Shown: in pieces, positions 8,907 through 17,596 of the stretch | How the letters are laid out: each line of letters opens with the position of its first letter | Position numbering within the stretch: the stretch's first letter is position 1 | Source of the DNA: Azospirillum sp. TSO22-1 | GTDB lineage: Bacteria; Pseudomonadota; Alphaproteobacteria; Azospirillales; Azospirillaceae | Reading direction: 5' to 3' | DNA: 34,002 bases | Assembly (NCBI RefSeq): GCF_003116015.1 | Contig: NZ_LGQZ01000056.1 | Location: forward strand, 1 to 34,002 | Position numbers and translations under genes: made by a program | Notes under the pieces: generated by a model | What the model was told of the DNA's origin: nothing | What the model saw: only the letters and a program-made list of their open reading frames with translations | Databases searched by the model: none

Positions 8907-9881
8907 ATGACTGTGACCAACGCCATCATGGGCATGATTATCGGCAGTGCCGCAAACCAATCCATCGCGGTGGGAGCGGATGGCACCATCGTCGTGGCCG
9001 CACAGGGATACGGGGTGACGAATTACAGCCTGAGCGCGGCGTACGGCATTCTGACTGCCCCTGGAAATTTCAAGCTCTACGGGGTCGACCAGGATTTCGA
9101 TACGGGCGACTACCCCAGCATCGCCATCGACCCGAACGGCATGGCGGTTTCCGTGCACGAGACCAACGCCATCGGCAACAGCACGATCATGGTCAACATC
9201 GGCACGGCCATCGGCGGTCAGGGCAATCTGACCCAGTATTCGCCCCGGAGCACCGACATGGCCGGGAGCAATCCTTCGATCACCGCCATCGGGCCGGGCC
9301 AGTTCGTCGTTTCCGCCCTCGCTAAGGGCGAAGAGTTGTGGCCGCTGCGCCTTTGGCTCGTCACCGTGAACGGCGGCACGGTGTCGACCTCGCCAATCAC
9401 CTTCGAGACGTCGGCAGGACCTTGGAATCTTTTCAGCGGGCCGCCGTGCCACCAGTACCCGCAGCTTGCCTATCGGGACGGGATGCTGGCGATCAGCGGC
9501 GGCATGACGAGCAACTTGTCGTGGTCCATGGGCTCGCTTTCCGGGGCGACGTACACCCAGCAGTTCGGCTGGTCGATCCCGAGCAACAACAACACCAGTC
9601 TCGGCTCCGCCGTGGCGCTGGGACCGAACAACACGGTGTACGCTGCCTGCCTCCAGAACCAGAGCGCCGGCACCAACAGCATCATGTATTGGGCCGGGAC
9701 CTACAACCCGTCCTCCTCCAGCCCCTCGCTGGAATGGACGACGCAGAACACGGTCGAGGCGGCCGAGCCGCTGGGTGTTTCGCTGGCCTGCCTAAACGTC
9801 GGCGACTATAGCACCGTGATGATGGCCTACCTGGAGGATGGCGCCGGAGCCAACTGCGTCAATCTCTGCACGCTGTCCTGA
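8907..9881 (+). CDS. Hypothetical protein built of about six beta-propeller-like repeats
   Basis: A 324-residue protein of unknown function. It has an internal repeat of about 48-62 residues whose core is 'PSIA(h)xxxGxhhVSh': QSIAVGADGTIVVAA (18-32), YPSIAIDPNGMAVSVHE (69-85), NPSITAIGPGQFVVSAL (122-138), YPQLAYRDGMLAISGGM (184-200), GSAVALGPNNTVYAAC (233-248) and VSLACLNVGDYSTVMMAY (291-308). Each core is followed by another predicted strand (for example STIMVNIG, LRLWLVTV, SIMYWAGTY). This periodicity suggests a six-bladed beta-propeller. There is no clear signal peptide and no catalytic motif. The gene is less GC-rich than its neighbours, stands alone with its own AT-rich promoter region and is followed by a strong hairpin, so it may be acquired. 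A lectin-like or other binding role is possible but not shown. Confidence 0.8.
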   Translation: MTVTNAIMGMIIGSAANQSIAVGADGTIVVAAQGYGVTNYSLSAAYGILTAPGNFKLYGVDQDFDTGDYPSIAIDPNGMAVSVHETNAIGNSTIMVNIGTAIGGQGNLTQYSPRSTDMAGSNPSITAIGPGQFVVSALAKGEELWPLRLWLVTVNGGTVSTSPITFETSAGPWNLFSGPPCHQYPQLAYRDGMLAISGGMTSNLSWSMGSLSGATYTQQFGWSIPSNNNTSLGSAVALGPNNTVYAACLQNQSAGTNSIMYWAGTYNPSSSSPSLEWTTQNTVEAAEPLGVSLACLNVGDYSTVMMAYLEDGAGANCVNLCTLS

Positions 9882-9885
9882 CCGT

Positions 9886-9929
9886 CCGCGGCCGCCGCGC
9901 CAGCGACCGGGCCGGCGCGGCGGCCGCGG
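9886..9929 (+). terminator. Strong GC hairpin behind the repeat-protein gene
   Basis: CCGCGGCCGCCGCGCC (9886-9901) pairs perfectly over 16 bp with 9914-9929 around a 12-base loop. It begins 5 bp after the stop codon of the gene at 8907. No T-run follows, so termination would not be of the classical intrinsic type, but the stem is among the most stable in the window and separates this gene from the dpp operon. Confidence 0.6.
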
Positions 9930-9980
9930 GGGCGAGGCGGACCCGGCCCTCTGACCTTCGGAAAAGCCCTCCACTCGCGA

Positions 9981-10010
9981 GTTGACACCTTCGATGTGTC
10001 AACGCCTAAT
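9981..10010 (+). promoter_or_regulatory. dppA promoter with overlapping operator-like dyad
   Basis: TTGACA (9982-9987), a 17-bp spacer and CCTAAT (10005-10010) make a good sigma-70 promoter about 70 bp upstream of the dppA start. The -35 box is embedded in a perfect 8-bp inverted repeat, GTTGACAC (9981-9988) and GTGTCAAC (9996-10003), spacer 7. A repressor bound to this dyad would cover the -35 box and spacer. The identity of such a regulator cannot be read from the window. Confidence 0.6.
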
Positions 10011-10079
10011 GATTTGATAATTCACACGCCGCGCCTTTGCCGCACGGCCTCGCAAACCGGGTTACGGGAGACACTTGCC

Positions 10080-11684
10080 ATGAAGCGCATCCTGCTGGGT
10101 GCCGGTCTCTGCATGACCGCCGCGCTCGCCCTCGCCGCGCCGGCGCATGCCGCCAAGACGATCGTCTACTGCTCGGAAGGCAGTCCGGAGAACTTCAACC
10201 CGCAGCTGAACACCACCAGCACCAGCATGGATGTGGCGATTCCCGTCTACAACCGTCTGGTCCAGTTCGAGCACGGCGGCACCAAGGTCGTCCCGGCGCT
10301 CGCCGAGTCGTGGACGGTCTCGCCGGACGGCCTGACCTACACCTTCAAGCTGCGCCAGGGCGTGAAGTGGCATTCCACGAACGACTTCAAGCCGACGCGC
10401 GACTTCAACGCCGACGACGTGCTGTTCTCGTTCGAGCGCCAGTGGAAGACGGATCACCCCTACCACAAGGTCTCCGGCGGTGCTTATGACTACTTCAAGG
10501 ACATGGGCTTTCCCGACTTGCTGAAGTCGATCGAGAAGGTGGATGACCACACGGTCAAGTTCACCCTCAGCAAGGTCGAGGCGCCGTTCATCGCCAACAT
10601 GGCGATGGTCTTCGCCTCCGTCTTCTCGGCCGAGTACGCCGATTCGCTGCTGAAGAAGAAGACGCCGGAGAAGATCGACCAGGTACCGGTCGGCACCGGG
10701 CCGTTCCAGTTCGTCGCCTACCAGAAGGACGCGGTGATCCGCTACAAGGCGTTCGACCAGTATTGGGGCGGCAAGGCGGCGCTGGACAACCTGGTGTTCG
10801 CCATCACGCCGGACGCCGCCGTGCGCTACGCCAAGCTGAAGGCCGGCGAGTGCCACGTGGTGCCGTTCCCCAACCCGGCCGACATCGACACGATGAAGAA
10901 GGACACCTCCATCAACCTGATGGAGAAGGAGGGGCTGAACGTCGGCTACCTCGCCTTCAACGTCACCAAGAAGCCGTTCGACGACGTGCGCGTCCGCCGT
11001 GCGCTGAACATGGCCATCGACAAGAAGGCCATCGTCGACGCGGTCTACCAGGGCGCCGGCACCCCGGCGAAGAACCCGATCCCGCCGACCATGTGGTCGT
11101 ACAACAACGCGGTCGAGGATTATCCCTTCGATCCGGAGAAGGCGAAGAAGCTGCTGGCCGACGCCGGCTACGCGAACGGCTTCGAGACCGACCTGTGGGC
11201 GATGCCGGTGCAGCGTCCCTACAACCCGAACGCCAAGCGCATGGCCGAGATGATGCAGGCCGACCTCGCCAAGATCGGCATCAAGGCCAGCATCAAGCAG
11301 TACGAGTGGGGTGAGTACCGCAAGCGCCTGCAGGCCGGCGAGCACCAGATGGGCATGATGGGCTGGACCGGCGACAACGGCGACCCGGACAATTTCCTCG
11401 CCGTGCTGCTGGGCTGCGACGCGGCGCGAATCGGCGGCTCGAACCTCGCCAAGTGGTGCTACAAGGAGTTCGAGGACCTCGTCCAGGAGGCCAAGCGCAC
11501 CACCGACGTCGGCGCCCGCACCAAGCTGTACGAACAGTCGCAGGTCATCTTCAAGGAGCAGGCGCCGTGGTTCCCCGTCGCCCACTCTATCGTCTTCATG
11601 GCGCTGAACAAGAACGTCACCGGGTACAAGATGGACCCGTTCGGCCATCACCACTTCTACCCGGACGTCGATCTGAAGCAGTGA
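10080..11684 (+). CDS. dppA: Dipeptide ABC transporter, periplasmic binding protein
   Basis: A 534-residue exported solute-binding protein (family 5). The N-terminal signal peptide is clear: MKR, a hydrophobic stretch, and the cleavage motif AHA-AKT at about residue 24. The mature protein follows E. coli DppA closely in remembered blocks: VYCSEGSPENFNPQL, RQGVKWH, FKPTRDFNADDV, HKVSGGAYDYF, YAKLKAGECHV, YQGAGTPAKNPIPPTMW, WAMPVQRPYNPNAKRMAEMM, and MMGWTGDNGDPDNF, which forms part of the peptide pocket. It delivers dipeptides to the DppBC permease; in some bacteria DppA also handles haem or aminolevulinate. It opens a five-gene dpp operon, with a promoter/dyad upstream and a hairpin-rich gap before dppB. 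The ATG at 10080 gives a perfect signal peptide, so longer upstream reading is excluded. Confidence 0.96.
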   Translation: MKRILLGAGLCMTAALALAAPAHAAKTIVYCSEGSPENFNPQLNTTSTSMDVAIPVYNRLVQFEHGGTKVVPALAESWTVSPDGLTYTFKLRQGVKWHSTNDFKPTRDFNADDVLFSFERQWKTDHPYHKVSGGAYDYFKDMGFPDLLKSIEKVDDHTVKFTLSKVEAPFIANMAMVFASVFSAEYADSLLKKKTPEKIDQVPVGTGPFQFVAYQKDAVIRYKAFDQYWGGKAALDNLVFAITPDAAVRYAKLKAGECHVVPFPNPADIDTMKKDTSINLMEKEGLNVGYLAFNVTKKPFDDVRVRRALNMAIDKKAIVDAVYQGAGTPAKNPIPPTMWSYNNAVEDYPFDPEKAKKLLADAGYANGFETDLWAMPVQRPYNPNAKRMAEMMQADLAKIGIKASIKQYEWGEYRKRLQAGEHQMGMMGWTGDNGDPDNFLAVLLGCDAARIGGSNLAKWCYKEFEDLVQEAKRTTDVGARTKLYEQSQVIFKEQAPWFPVAHSIVFMALNKNVTGYKMDPFGHHHFYPDVDLKQ

Positions 11685-11708
11685 GGACGCGTTTTTCCTT
11701 CGCCGGAA

Positions 11709-11733
11709 CCCTCTCCCGCGCAACGGGAGAGGG
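11709..11733 (+). repeat. Hairpin 1 in the dppA-dppB gap (REP-like)
   Basis: CCCTCTCCCG (11709-11718) pairs over 10 bp with CGGGAGAGGG (11724-11733), with loop CGCAA. It starts 24 bp after the dppA stop. A palindrome of this composition is common as an interspersed element in GC-rich proteobacteria. There is no T-run, so it more likely protects the dppA message end or causes partial termination than ends the operon. Confidence 0.65.
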
Positions 11734-11770
11734 CTGGCGAGGGGGTAAAACGCAAGGTAATTTTGTTGCT

Positions 11771-11831
11771 GGACTTTCGCCACACAGGGGCGTAAGTCCC
11801 CGCAACCGGCAAGGGGGCTCAGGCCCCCTTG
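11771..11831 (+). repeat. Hairpins 2 and 3 in the dppA-dppB gap
   Basis: Hairpin 2: GGACTT-T-CGCC (11771-11781) pairs with GGCG-T-AAGTCC (11789-11799), ten pairs with one internal T-T mismatch. Hairpin 3: CAAGGGGGC (11810-11818) pairs over 9 bp with GCCCCCTTG (11823-11831), loop TCAG. The latter ends 27 bp before the dppB start. Together with hairpin 1 they fill the 174-bp gap, which contains no gene. Confidence 0.6.
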
Positions 11832-11858
11832 TCGCATTTCCAACCCTGGTTTCCGACC

Positions 11859-12869
11859 ATGCTGCGCTTCATCCTGACGCGGGCGAGTCTGGTCATCCCG
11901 ACCTTTCTCGGCGTGACGTTCCTGAGTTTCCTGCTGATCCGGCTGGTGCCCGGCGACCCCATCGAGGTGCGCGTCGGCGAGCGCGGCATCCCGCCCGAGC
12001 GCCTCGCCCAGCTGCGCCACGAGATGGGCCTGGACCAGCCGATGTGGAAGCAGTTCGCCGACTACATCGGCAACGTGCTCTCCGGCGACCTCGGCACGTC
12101 CATCGTCACGCAGAATCCCGTGCTGGACGAGTTCTTCACGCTGTTCCCGGCGACCGTCGAGCTGGGGCTGGCGGCCATGGTCTTCGCCGTGCTGGCCGGC
12201 CTGCCGGCCGGCATCATCGCGGCGGTGAAGCGCGGCTCGTGGTTCGACCACGGGGTGATGGGGCTGAGCCTGACCGGCTATTCCATGCCGATCTTCTGGT
12301 GGGGCCTGCTGCTGATCCTGTTCTTCTCGGTGCAGCTCGGCCTGACGCCGGTGTCGGGCCGGCTGGATCTGTTGTACTACGTCGAGCCGGTGACCGGCTT
12401 CATGCTGGTCGACACCTGGCTGTCCGGCGAGAAGGGCGCCTTCGCCTCGGCGCTGCGGCACCTGGTGCTGCCGGCCATCGTGCTGGGCACCATCCCATTG
12501 GCGGTGATCGCGCGCATGACGCGTTCGGCCATGCTGGAGGTGCTGGGCGAGGACTACATCCGCACCGGCCGCGCCAAGGGCCTGTCGGAGGGCCGCGTCA
12601 TCGGCCTGCACGCGCTGCGCAACGCGCTGATCCCGGTGGTGACGGTCATCGGCCTGCAGGTCGGCACGCTGCTGGGCGGCGCCATCCTGACCGAGACGAT
12701 CTTCTCCTGGCCCGGCGTCGGCAAGTGGCTGGTGGAGTCGATCAACCGCCGCGACTACCCGGCGCTGCAGGGCGGCGTGCTGCTGATCGCGACCACGGTG
12801 ATGACGGTGAACCTGCTGGTCGACCTGCTGTACGGCGTCCTCAACCCCCGCATCCGGCACGCGCGGTGA
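11859..12869 (+). CDS. dppB: Dipeptide ABC transporter, permease DppB
   Basis: A 336-residue inner-membrane permease, one of the two transmembrane subunits of the dipeptide importer. It starts with the family N-terminus MLRFILTRASLVIPTFLGVTF (TM1) followed by RLVPGDPIE, and carries further hydrophobic segments around residues 105-130, 140-165, 205-225, 265-285 and 310-330. The EAA loop that docks onto the ATPases is visible as EDYIRTGRAKGLSEGRVIGLHALRNALIPV. The length agrees with E. coli DppB. The ATG at 11859 was chosen over an in-frame TTG ten codons upstream, which falls within hairpin 3. dppC begins 4 bp after its stop. Confidence 0.95.
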   Translation: MLRFILTRASLVIPTFLGVTFLSFLLIRLVPGDPIEVRVGERGIPPERLAQLRHEMGLDQPMWKQFADYIGNVLSGDLGTSIVTQNPVLDEFFTLFPATVELGLAAMVFAVLAGLPAGIIAAVKRGSWFDHGVMGLSLTGYSMPIFWWGLLLILFFSVQLGLTPVSGRLDLLYYVEPVTGFMLVDTWLSGEKGAFASALRHLVLPAIVLGTIPLAVIARMTRSAMLEVLGEDYIRTGRAKGLSEGRVIGLHALRNALIPVVTVIGLQVGTLLGGAILTETIFSWPGVGKWLVESINRRDYPALQGGVLLIATTVMTVNLLVDLLYGVLNPRIRHAR

Positions 12870-12873
12870 CGAC

Positions 12874-13788
12874 ATGACCATGGACGTGCAATCCAACGCG
12901 GTGATCGAGCCGATCACCACCTCCGCCCCGCCGCACCCGCTGGTGGAGTTTTGGTACCATTTCCGCCAGAACACCGGCGCGGTGATCGGCCTCGTGGTCA
13001 TCGTGGCTCTGGTCTTCCTGGCGGTGTTCGCCGACTTCCTGATGCCGCACTCGCCGCTGGAGCAGTACCGCGACGCCATCCTGGTGCCGCCGGTCTGGCA
13101 CGAGGGCGGGAGCTGGACCTTCGTGCTGGGCACCGACGACATCGGCCGCGATATGCTGTCGCGCCTGATGCACGGCGCGCGGCTGTCGCTGCTGATCGGC
13201 GCCATCGTGGTGACGCTGTCGCTGGCGGTCGGGCTGGCGCTCGGCATGGCGTCGGGCTTCTTCGGCGGCGTGGTGGACATCACCATCATGCGCCTGATGG
13301 ACATCGTGCTGGCGCTGCCCAGCCTGCTGCTCGCCATCGTCGTCGCGGCGATCCTCGGGCCGGGGCTGTTCAACGCCATGCTGTCGGTCTCGGTGGTGGT
13401 GGTGCCGCACTACGCCCGCCTGACCCGCGCCGCGGTGATGGCCGAGATGTCCAAGGACTACGTCATCGCCTCCCGCGTCGCCGGGGCCGGGCCGCTGCGC
13501 CTGATGCTGGTCAACGTGCTGCCGAACTGCATGGCGCCGCTGATCGTGCAGGCGACGCTGGGCTTCTCCACCGCCATCCTCGACGCCGCCGCGCTGGGCT
13601 TCCTCGGCCTCGGCGCGCAGCCGCCGACGCCGGAGTGGGGGACCATGCTGGCCTCGTCGCTGCAGTTCCTGCAGCGCGCCTCCTGGGTGGTGACGTGGCC
13701 CGGCGTGGCGATCCTGATCACCGTGCTGGCCTTCAACCTCCTGGGCGACGGGTTGCGCGACGCCCTCGACCCCAAGCTGAAACGCTGA
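12874..13788 (+). CDS. dppC: Dipeptide ABC transporter, permease DppC
   Basis: A 304-residue inner-membrane permease that pairs with DppB. It has a 25-residue cytoplasmic N-terminus, a first transmembrane segment (about 36-56, [20 protein letters not shown]), then the OppC-type periplasmic stretch [22 protein letters not shown] and four or five further membrane spans. The EAA loop reads [25 protein letters not shown]. The C-terminal [17 protein letters not shown] is typical of DppC/OppC. Start and stop lie 4 bp from dppB and dppD respectively, consistent with a single transcript and coupled translation. A second in-frame ATG two codons later (MDVQ) is an equally possible start. Confidence 0.95.
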   Translation: MTMDVQSNAVIEPITTSAPPHPLVEFWYHFRQNTGAVIGLVVIVALVFLAVFADFLMPHSPLEQYRDAILVPPVWHEGGSWTFVLGTDDIGRDMLSRLMHGARLSLLIGAIVVTLSLAVGLALGMASGFFGGVVDITIMRLMDIVLALPSLLLAIVVAAILGPGLFNAMLSVSVVVVPHYARLTRAAVMAEMSKDYVIASRVAGAGPLRLMLVNVLPNCMAPLIVQATLGFSTAILDAAALGFLGLGAQPPTPEWGTMLASSLQFLQRASWVVTWPGVAILITVLAFNLLGDGLRDALDPKLKR

Positions 13789-13792
13789 TCCC

Positions 13793-14772
13793 ATGCCGCT
13801 TCTCGACATCCAGAACCTGTCCGTCGAGTTCACGACGCGCGCCGGCACCTTCCGCGCGGTGGACGGCATCGACCTTGCCGTGGACGAGGGCGAGGTGGTG
13901 GGCATCGTCGGCGAGTCCGGCTCGGGCAAGTCGGTGACCTCGCTGGCGGTGATGGGGCTGATCCCGTCGCCCGGCCGCGTGGTGGCCGACCGCCTGAGCT
14001 TCGCCGGCCGCGACCTGCGCGCGCTCTCCGCCTCGCAGCGGCGGAAGATCACCGGCAAGGACGTCGCCATGGTCTTCCAGGAGCCGATGACCAGCCTCAA
14101 CCCCTGCTTCACCGTGGGCTTCCAGATCATGGAGACGCTCAAGGTGCACGAGGGGCTGTCCGGCAAGGCGCTGAAGCGCCGCACCATCGAGCTCTTGGAG
14201 CAGGTCGGCATCCCCGCGCCGGAGAGCCGGCTGTCCGCCTTCCCGCACCAGCTCTCGGGCGGCATGAACCAGCGCGTGATGATCGCCATCGCGATCGCCT
14301 GCAACCCGCGCCTGCTGATCGCCGACGAGCCGACCACCGCGCTGGACGTCACCATCCAGAAGCAGATCATCGACCTGCTGGTGCAACTCCAGAAGGACAG
14401 GGGCATGGCGCTGATCCTCATCACGCACGACATGGGCGTGGTGGCGGAGACGGCGCACCGCGTGATTGTCATGTACGCCGGCCAGAAGGTGGAGGAGCGG
14501 CGCGCGCGCGACCTGTTCGAGCGGCCGCAGCACCCCTACACCGGCGCGCTGCTCGACGCGCTGCCGGAGCGGGCGCTGGGCAAGCGCCGGCTGCCGACCA
14601 TCCCCGGCGTGGTGCCGGGCATCGGTGACCGGCCGCGGGGCTGCCTGTTCAACCCGCGCTGCCGTTTCGCCCGCCAGGACTGCCTCGACCTGCGCCCGCC
14701 GCTGTTCCCCGATCCGGAAGGGCAGGCGCGCTGCTACTATCCCTTGGGCGGCGACATGTGGGGGGCGCCGGA

Positions 14773-14776
<4 letters not shown>
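13793..14776 (+). CDS. dppD: Dipeptide ABC transporter, ATP-binding protein DppD
   Basis: A 327-residue cytoplasmic ATPase, one of two unlike ATPases energising the dipeptide importer. Walker A is GESGSGKS (about 41-48), the Q-loop lies in [12 protein letters not shown], the ABC signature is LSGGMNQRV, Walker B is [12 protein letters not shown] and the switch histidine is in LITHDMGVV. The C-terminal oligopeptide-transporter extension has the [14 protein letters not shown] cysteine motif typical of DppD/OppD/DppF. The length is identical to what I recall for E. coli DppD. The stop TGA shares bases with the dppF start (ATGA, 14773-14776), so translation of the two ATPases is probably coupled and equimolar. 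Confidence 0.95.
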
Positions 14777-15789
<1,013 letters not shown>

Positions 15790-15899
15790 CCGGCTGTCTC
15801 CGTCCGGCGCGATGATGGGCGTTCGACTCCGCGGGGGTCGTTGCGACGAACGTTCTATTACTATAGATTGCACCCCGACTTGGTTTCTGCGGGGTGGCT

Positions 15900-16607
15900 A
15901 TGCGGCGTCCTTTGCCTGTGGTTGCGGCGTTCGTCTGCGCGATCGGTTGCGGCGGCGCGTGGGCGGACAGCATCAGGGGGCTGCTTCCCGTCGGCGCCGT
16001 CCATGAGGGCCAGGTGCCGCTGGGGCGGGCGACGGTTCCCCTGCCGCCCGGCAAATGGACGGTTACCGCGTTCAAGGAAACCCGGAGCGACCACAACAAC
16101 GTTATCTCCGAGGTCACGCTGTCGTCGATCCAGAACGGGCGGTACCAGGGTTTCGTGAGCATCCGCACCAACCAGGATCCGGCGCGCAACGGCTGGCAGC
16201 CCTATGCCTTCTGCTCGCGCAAGGATGTCTACTTCATCCAGCTCGACGCCAACTACAAGCACGAGGAGGCGTGCTGGGGAATCAACCACCAGCGGATGGA
16301 AGAGACCAGCAAATACCGTCCGGACGAGGGGCGCAACTCGCGCCAGGTGGTGGCCGACGCCGGGCTGGCGATGCCGAAGACGATGATCGCGACGCACATG
16401 CGCGTGGCCAGCAGCGGCTGGTTCGTCACGTACGACATCTTCCTGAACCCGACCTATTTCGGGTTCGGCGACGAGGGGGCGAACTGGGCCAGCAATCCCT
16501 GGCACAAGGACCTGATCGCCCGCGACCCGCGCAAGGTGAACTTCATGGAGCAACTGCGGTCGCGCCATGCGCCGATCTACGCGGCGCTCCGGTCGACGTT
16601 CCAATGA
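15900..16607 (+). CDS. Exported protein of unknown function, first of a coupled pair
   Basis: A 235-residue protein I cannot assign to a family. It begins with a convincing Sec signal peptide: MRRPLPVVAAFVCAIGCGGAWA with cleavage after AWA, before DSIRG. The mature protein is rich in Trp, Tyr and Asn, with strands near the N-terminus (VPLPPGKWTVTAFKET) and several polar loops, suggesting a periplasmic beta-rich domain. Cysteines in YAFCSR and EEACWG could form a disulphide. The stop overlaps the start of the following lipoprotein gene (ATGA), indicating that the two act together. An in-frame GTG two codons upstream (15894) is an alternative start. A short AT-rich patch at 15855-15870 upstream may hold its promoter, but box spacing is poor. 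Confidence 0.8.
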   Translation: MRRPLPVVAAFVCAIGCGGAWADSIRGLLPVGAVHEGQVPLGRATVPLPPGKWTVTAFKETRSDHNNVISEVTLSSIQNGRYQGFVSIRTNQDPARNGWQPYAFCSRKDVYFIQLDANYKHEEACWGINHQRMEETSKYRPDEGRNSRQVVADAGLAMPKTMIATHMRVASSGWFVTYDIFLNPTYFGFGDEGANWASNPWHKDLIARDPRKVNFMEQLRSRHAPIYAALRSTFQ

Positions 16608-17524
16608 GGCAGGCCGGGGATCCGCGCCTGCTCCGGCCGCTGGCGCTGGCAGCCGCGCTTGCCGTGTCCGGCTGTATCCAGGGCGGGATGAAGAGCATCT
16701 CGGCCAGCGAAGCCCAGGGCACCCCGGATCATTCCGAAATCGCCCTCGGCGTGGCGGTCACGCGCAAGCACTTCGATTACCGGTCGCGCCATTTCATCGT
16801 GCGGGACCTGGAACTCACCTTCGTGCGGTTCGATCCGGCGACCGGCCTCGTTCCGGACGACGCGCCGACCGTCGCGATCACCCGGTACGGCTGCGCGCTG
16901 TTCCGGATCTCCGCGGGCAACTGCGACGTGACGGCGCTGGAAAAGGTGTCGCGCCCGATTCCTCCCGGGGATTACGCGCTGCTGTCGTTCAAGATCGCCG
17001 CGTCGGGACGTTCGACGTTCCAGACCGTCTATCTTCAGGCGCAGACCGGTCTCGATCTGGCCTACCTGCGTCCCGCGATCAAGCGCGTGGCGCCCGGCCT
17101 GTCGGTCTATAAGACCGGGGTGCCGCGCTTCCACGTCGGCCCGAACGAGCGGGTGTATTTCGGCGACTTCACCTTCAATGACGTCGGGTTCCCGTCCACC
17201 CTCTACGCGCACCGCGTCGATCAGGCCTACATCGCGGCCATGCGGGACAGGCCGTCGCAACCGGCGCTCGCGCCCGTCGTCTACCGTGCGCCGGAGGCCT
17301 TCGACCCGAAGGTCGGCTTCGGGCCGGGAACGGCGGTGCCGGAAATCAACGAGGAGACCGGGGCGCCGCCGCCCCCTTCGGGTACGCCGGCGGCCCCGAG
17401 GACCGCGCAGTCCGGCTCGCCGTCTGCGCCGGCAGAGCGTGGCCTCTGCCATCTTCCGGACGGAACTTCGCGGCACCTCGCCCAGCAGGACTGCAACGCC
17501 CACGGCGGCCTCATCGGCGGCTGA
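16604..17524 (+). CDS. Lipoprotein of unknown function, second of a coupled pair
   Basis: A 306-residue predicted lipoprotein. The signal has a hydrophobic core and lipobox AVSGC, giving lipidation at Cys24; residue +2 is Ile, compatible with outer-membrane sorting. The globular part (about 40-225) contains SRPIPPGDYALLSFK, which resembles the VPLPPGKWTVTAFK segment of the preceding gene product, so the two may share a beta-sandwich module. A proline/serine-rich linker (about 250-280) precedes a small C-terminal element, LCHLPDGTSRHLAQQDC followed by GG, of the 'C-x-LPDGT...C...GG' type found on small disulphide-bonded tails of secreted proteins. Its start overlaps the previous stop. I do not recognise a function; a cell-envelope complex is an inference. 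Confidence 0.8.
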   Translation: MRQAGDPRLLRPLALAAALAVSGCIQGGMKSISASEAQGTPDHSEIALGVAVTRKHFDYRSRHFIVRDLELTFVRFDPATGLVPDDAPTVAITRYGCALFRISAGNCDVTALEKVSRPIPPGDYALLSFKIAASGRSTFQTVYLQAQTGLDLAYLRPAIKRVAPGLSVYKTGVPRFHVGPNERVYFGDFTFNDVGFPSTLYAHRVDQAYIAAMRDRPSQPALAPVVYRAPEAFDPKVGFGPGTAVPEINEETGAPPPPSGTPAAPRTAQSGSPSAPAERGLCHLPDGTSRHLAQQDCNAHGGLIGG

Positions 17525-17596
17525 ACGCCGGGCATCAGCCCGGCCTTGACCGCGCCTTCTCCCCGGGCGCAAAAACGATAGGGGGAGGACGGGCGC

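Noticed and set aside
8850..9452. 200-codon minus-strand open frame in the repeat-protein gene
   Set aside because: The plus-strand frame has a strong ribosome-binding site and six-fold repeat structure; the antisense frame shows no domain.
10062..13379. Very long open frame (1105 codons) on the minus strand
   Set aside because: It runs antisense through dppA, dppB and part of dppC, which have clear family motifs. Its translation is His/Arg/Asp/Gln-rich low complexity, as expected from the complement of GC-rich coding DNA.
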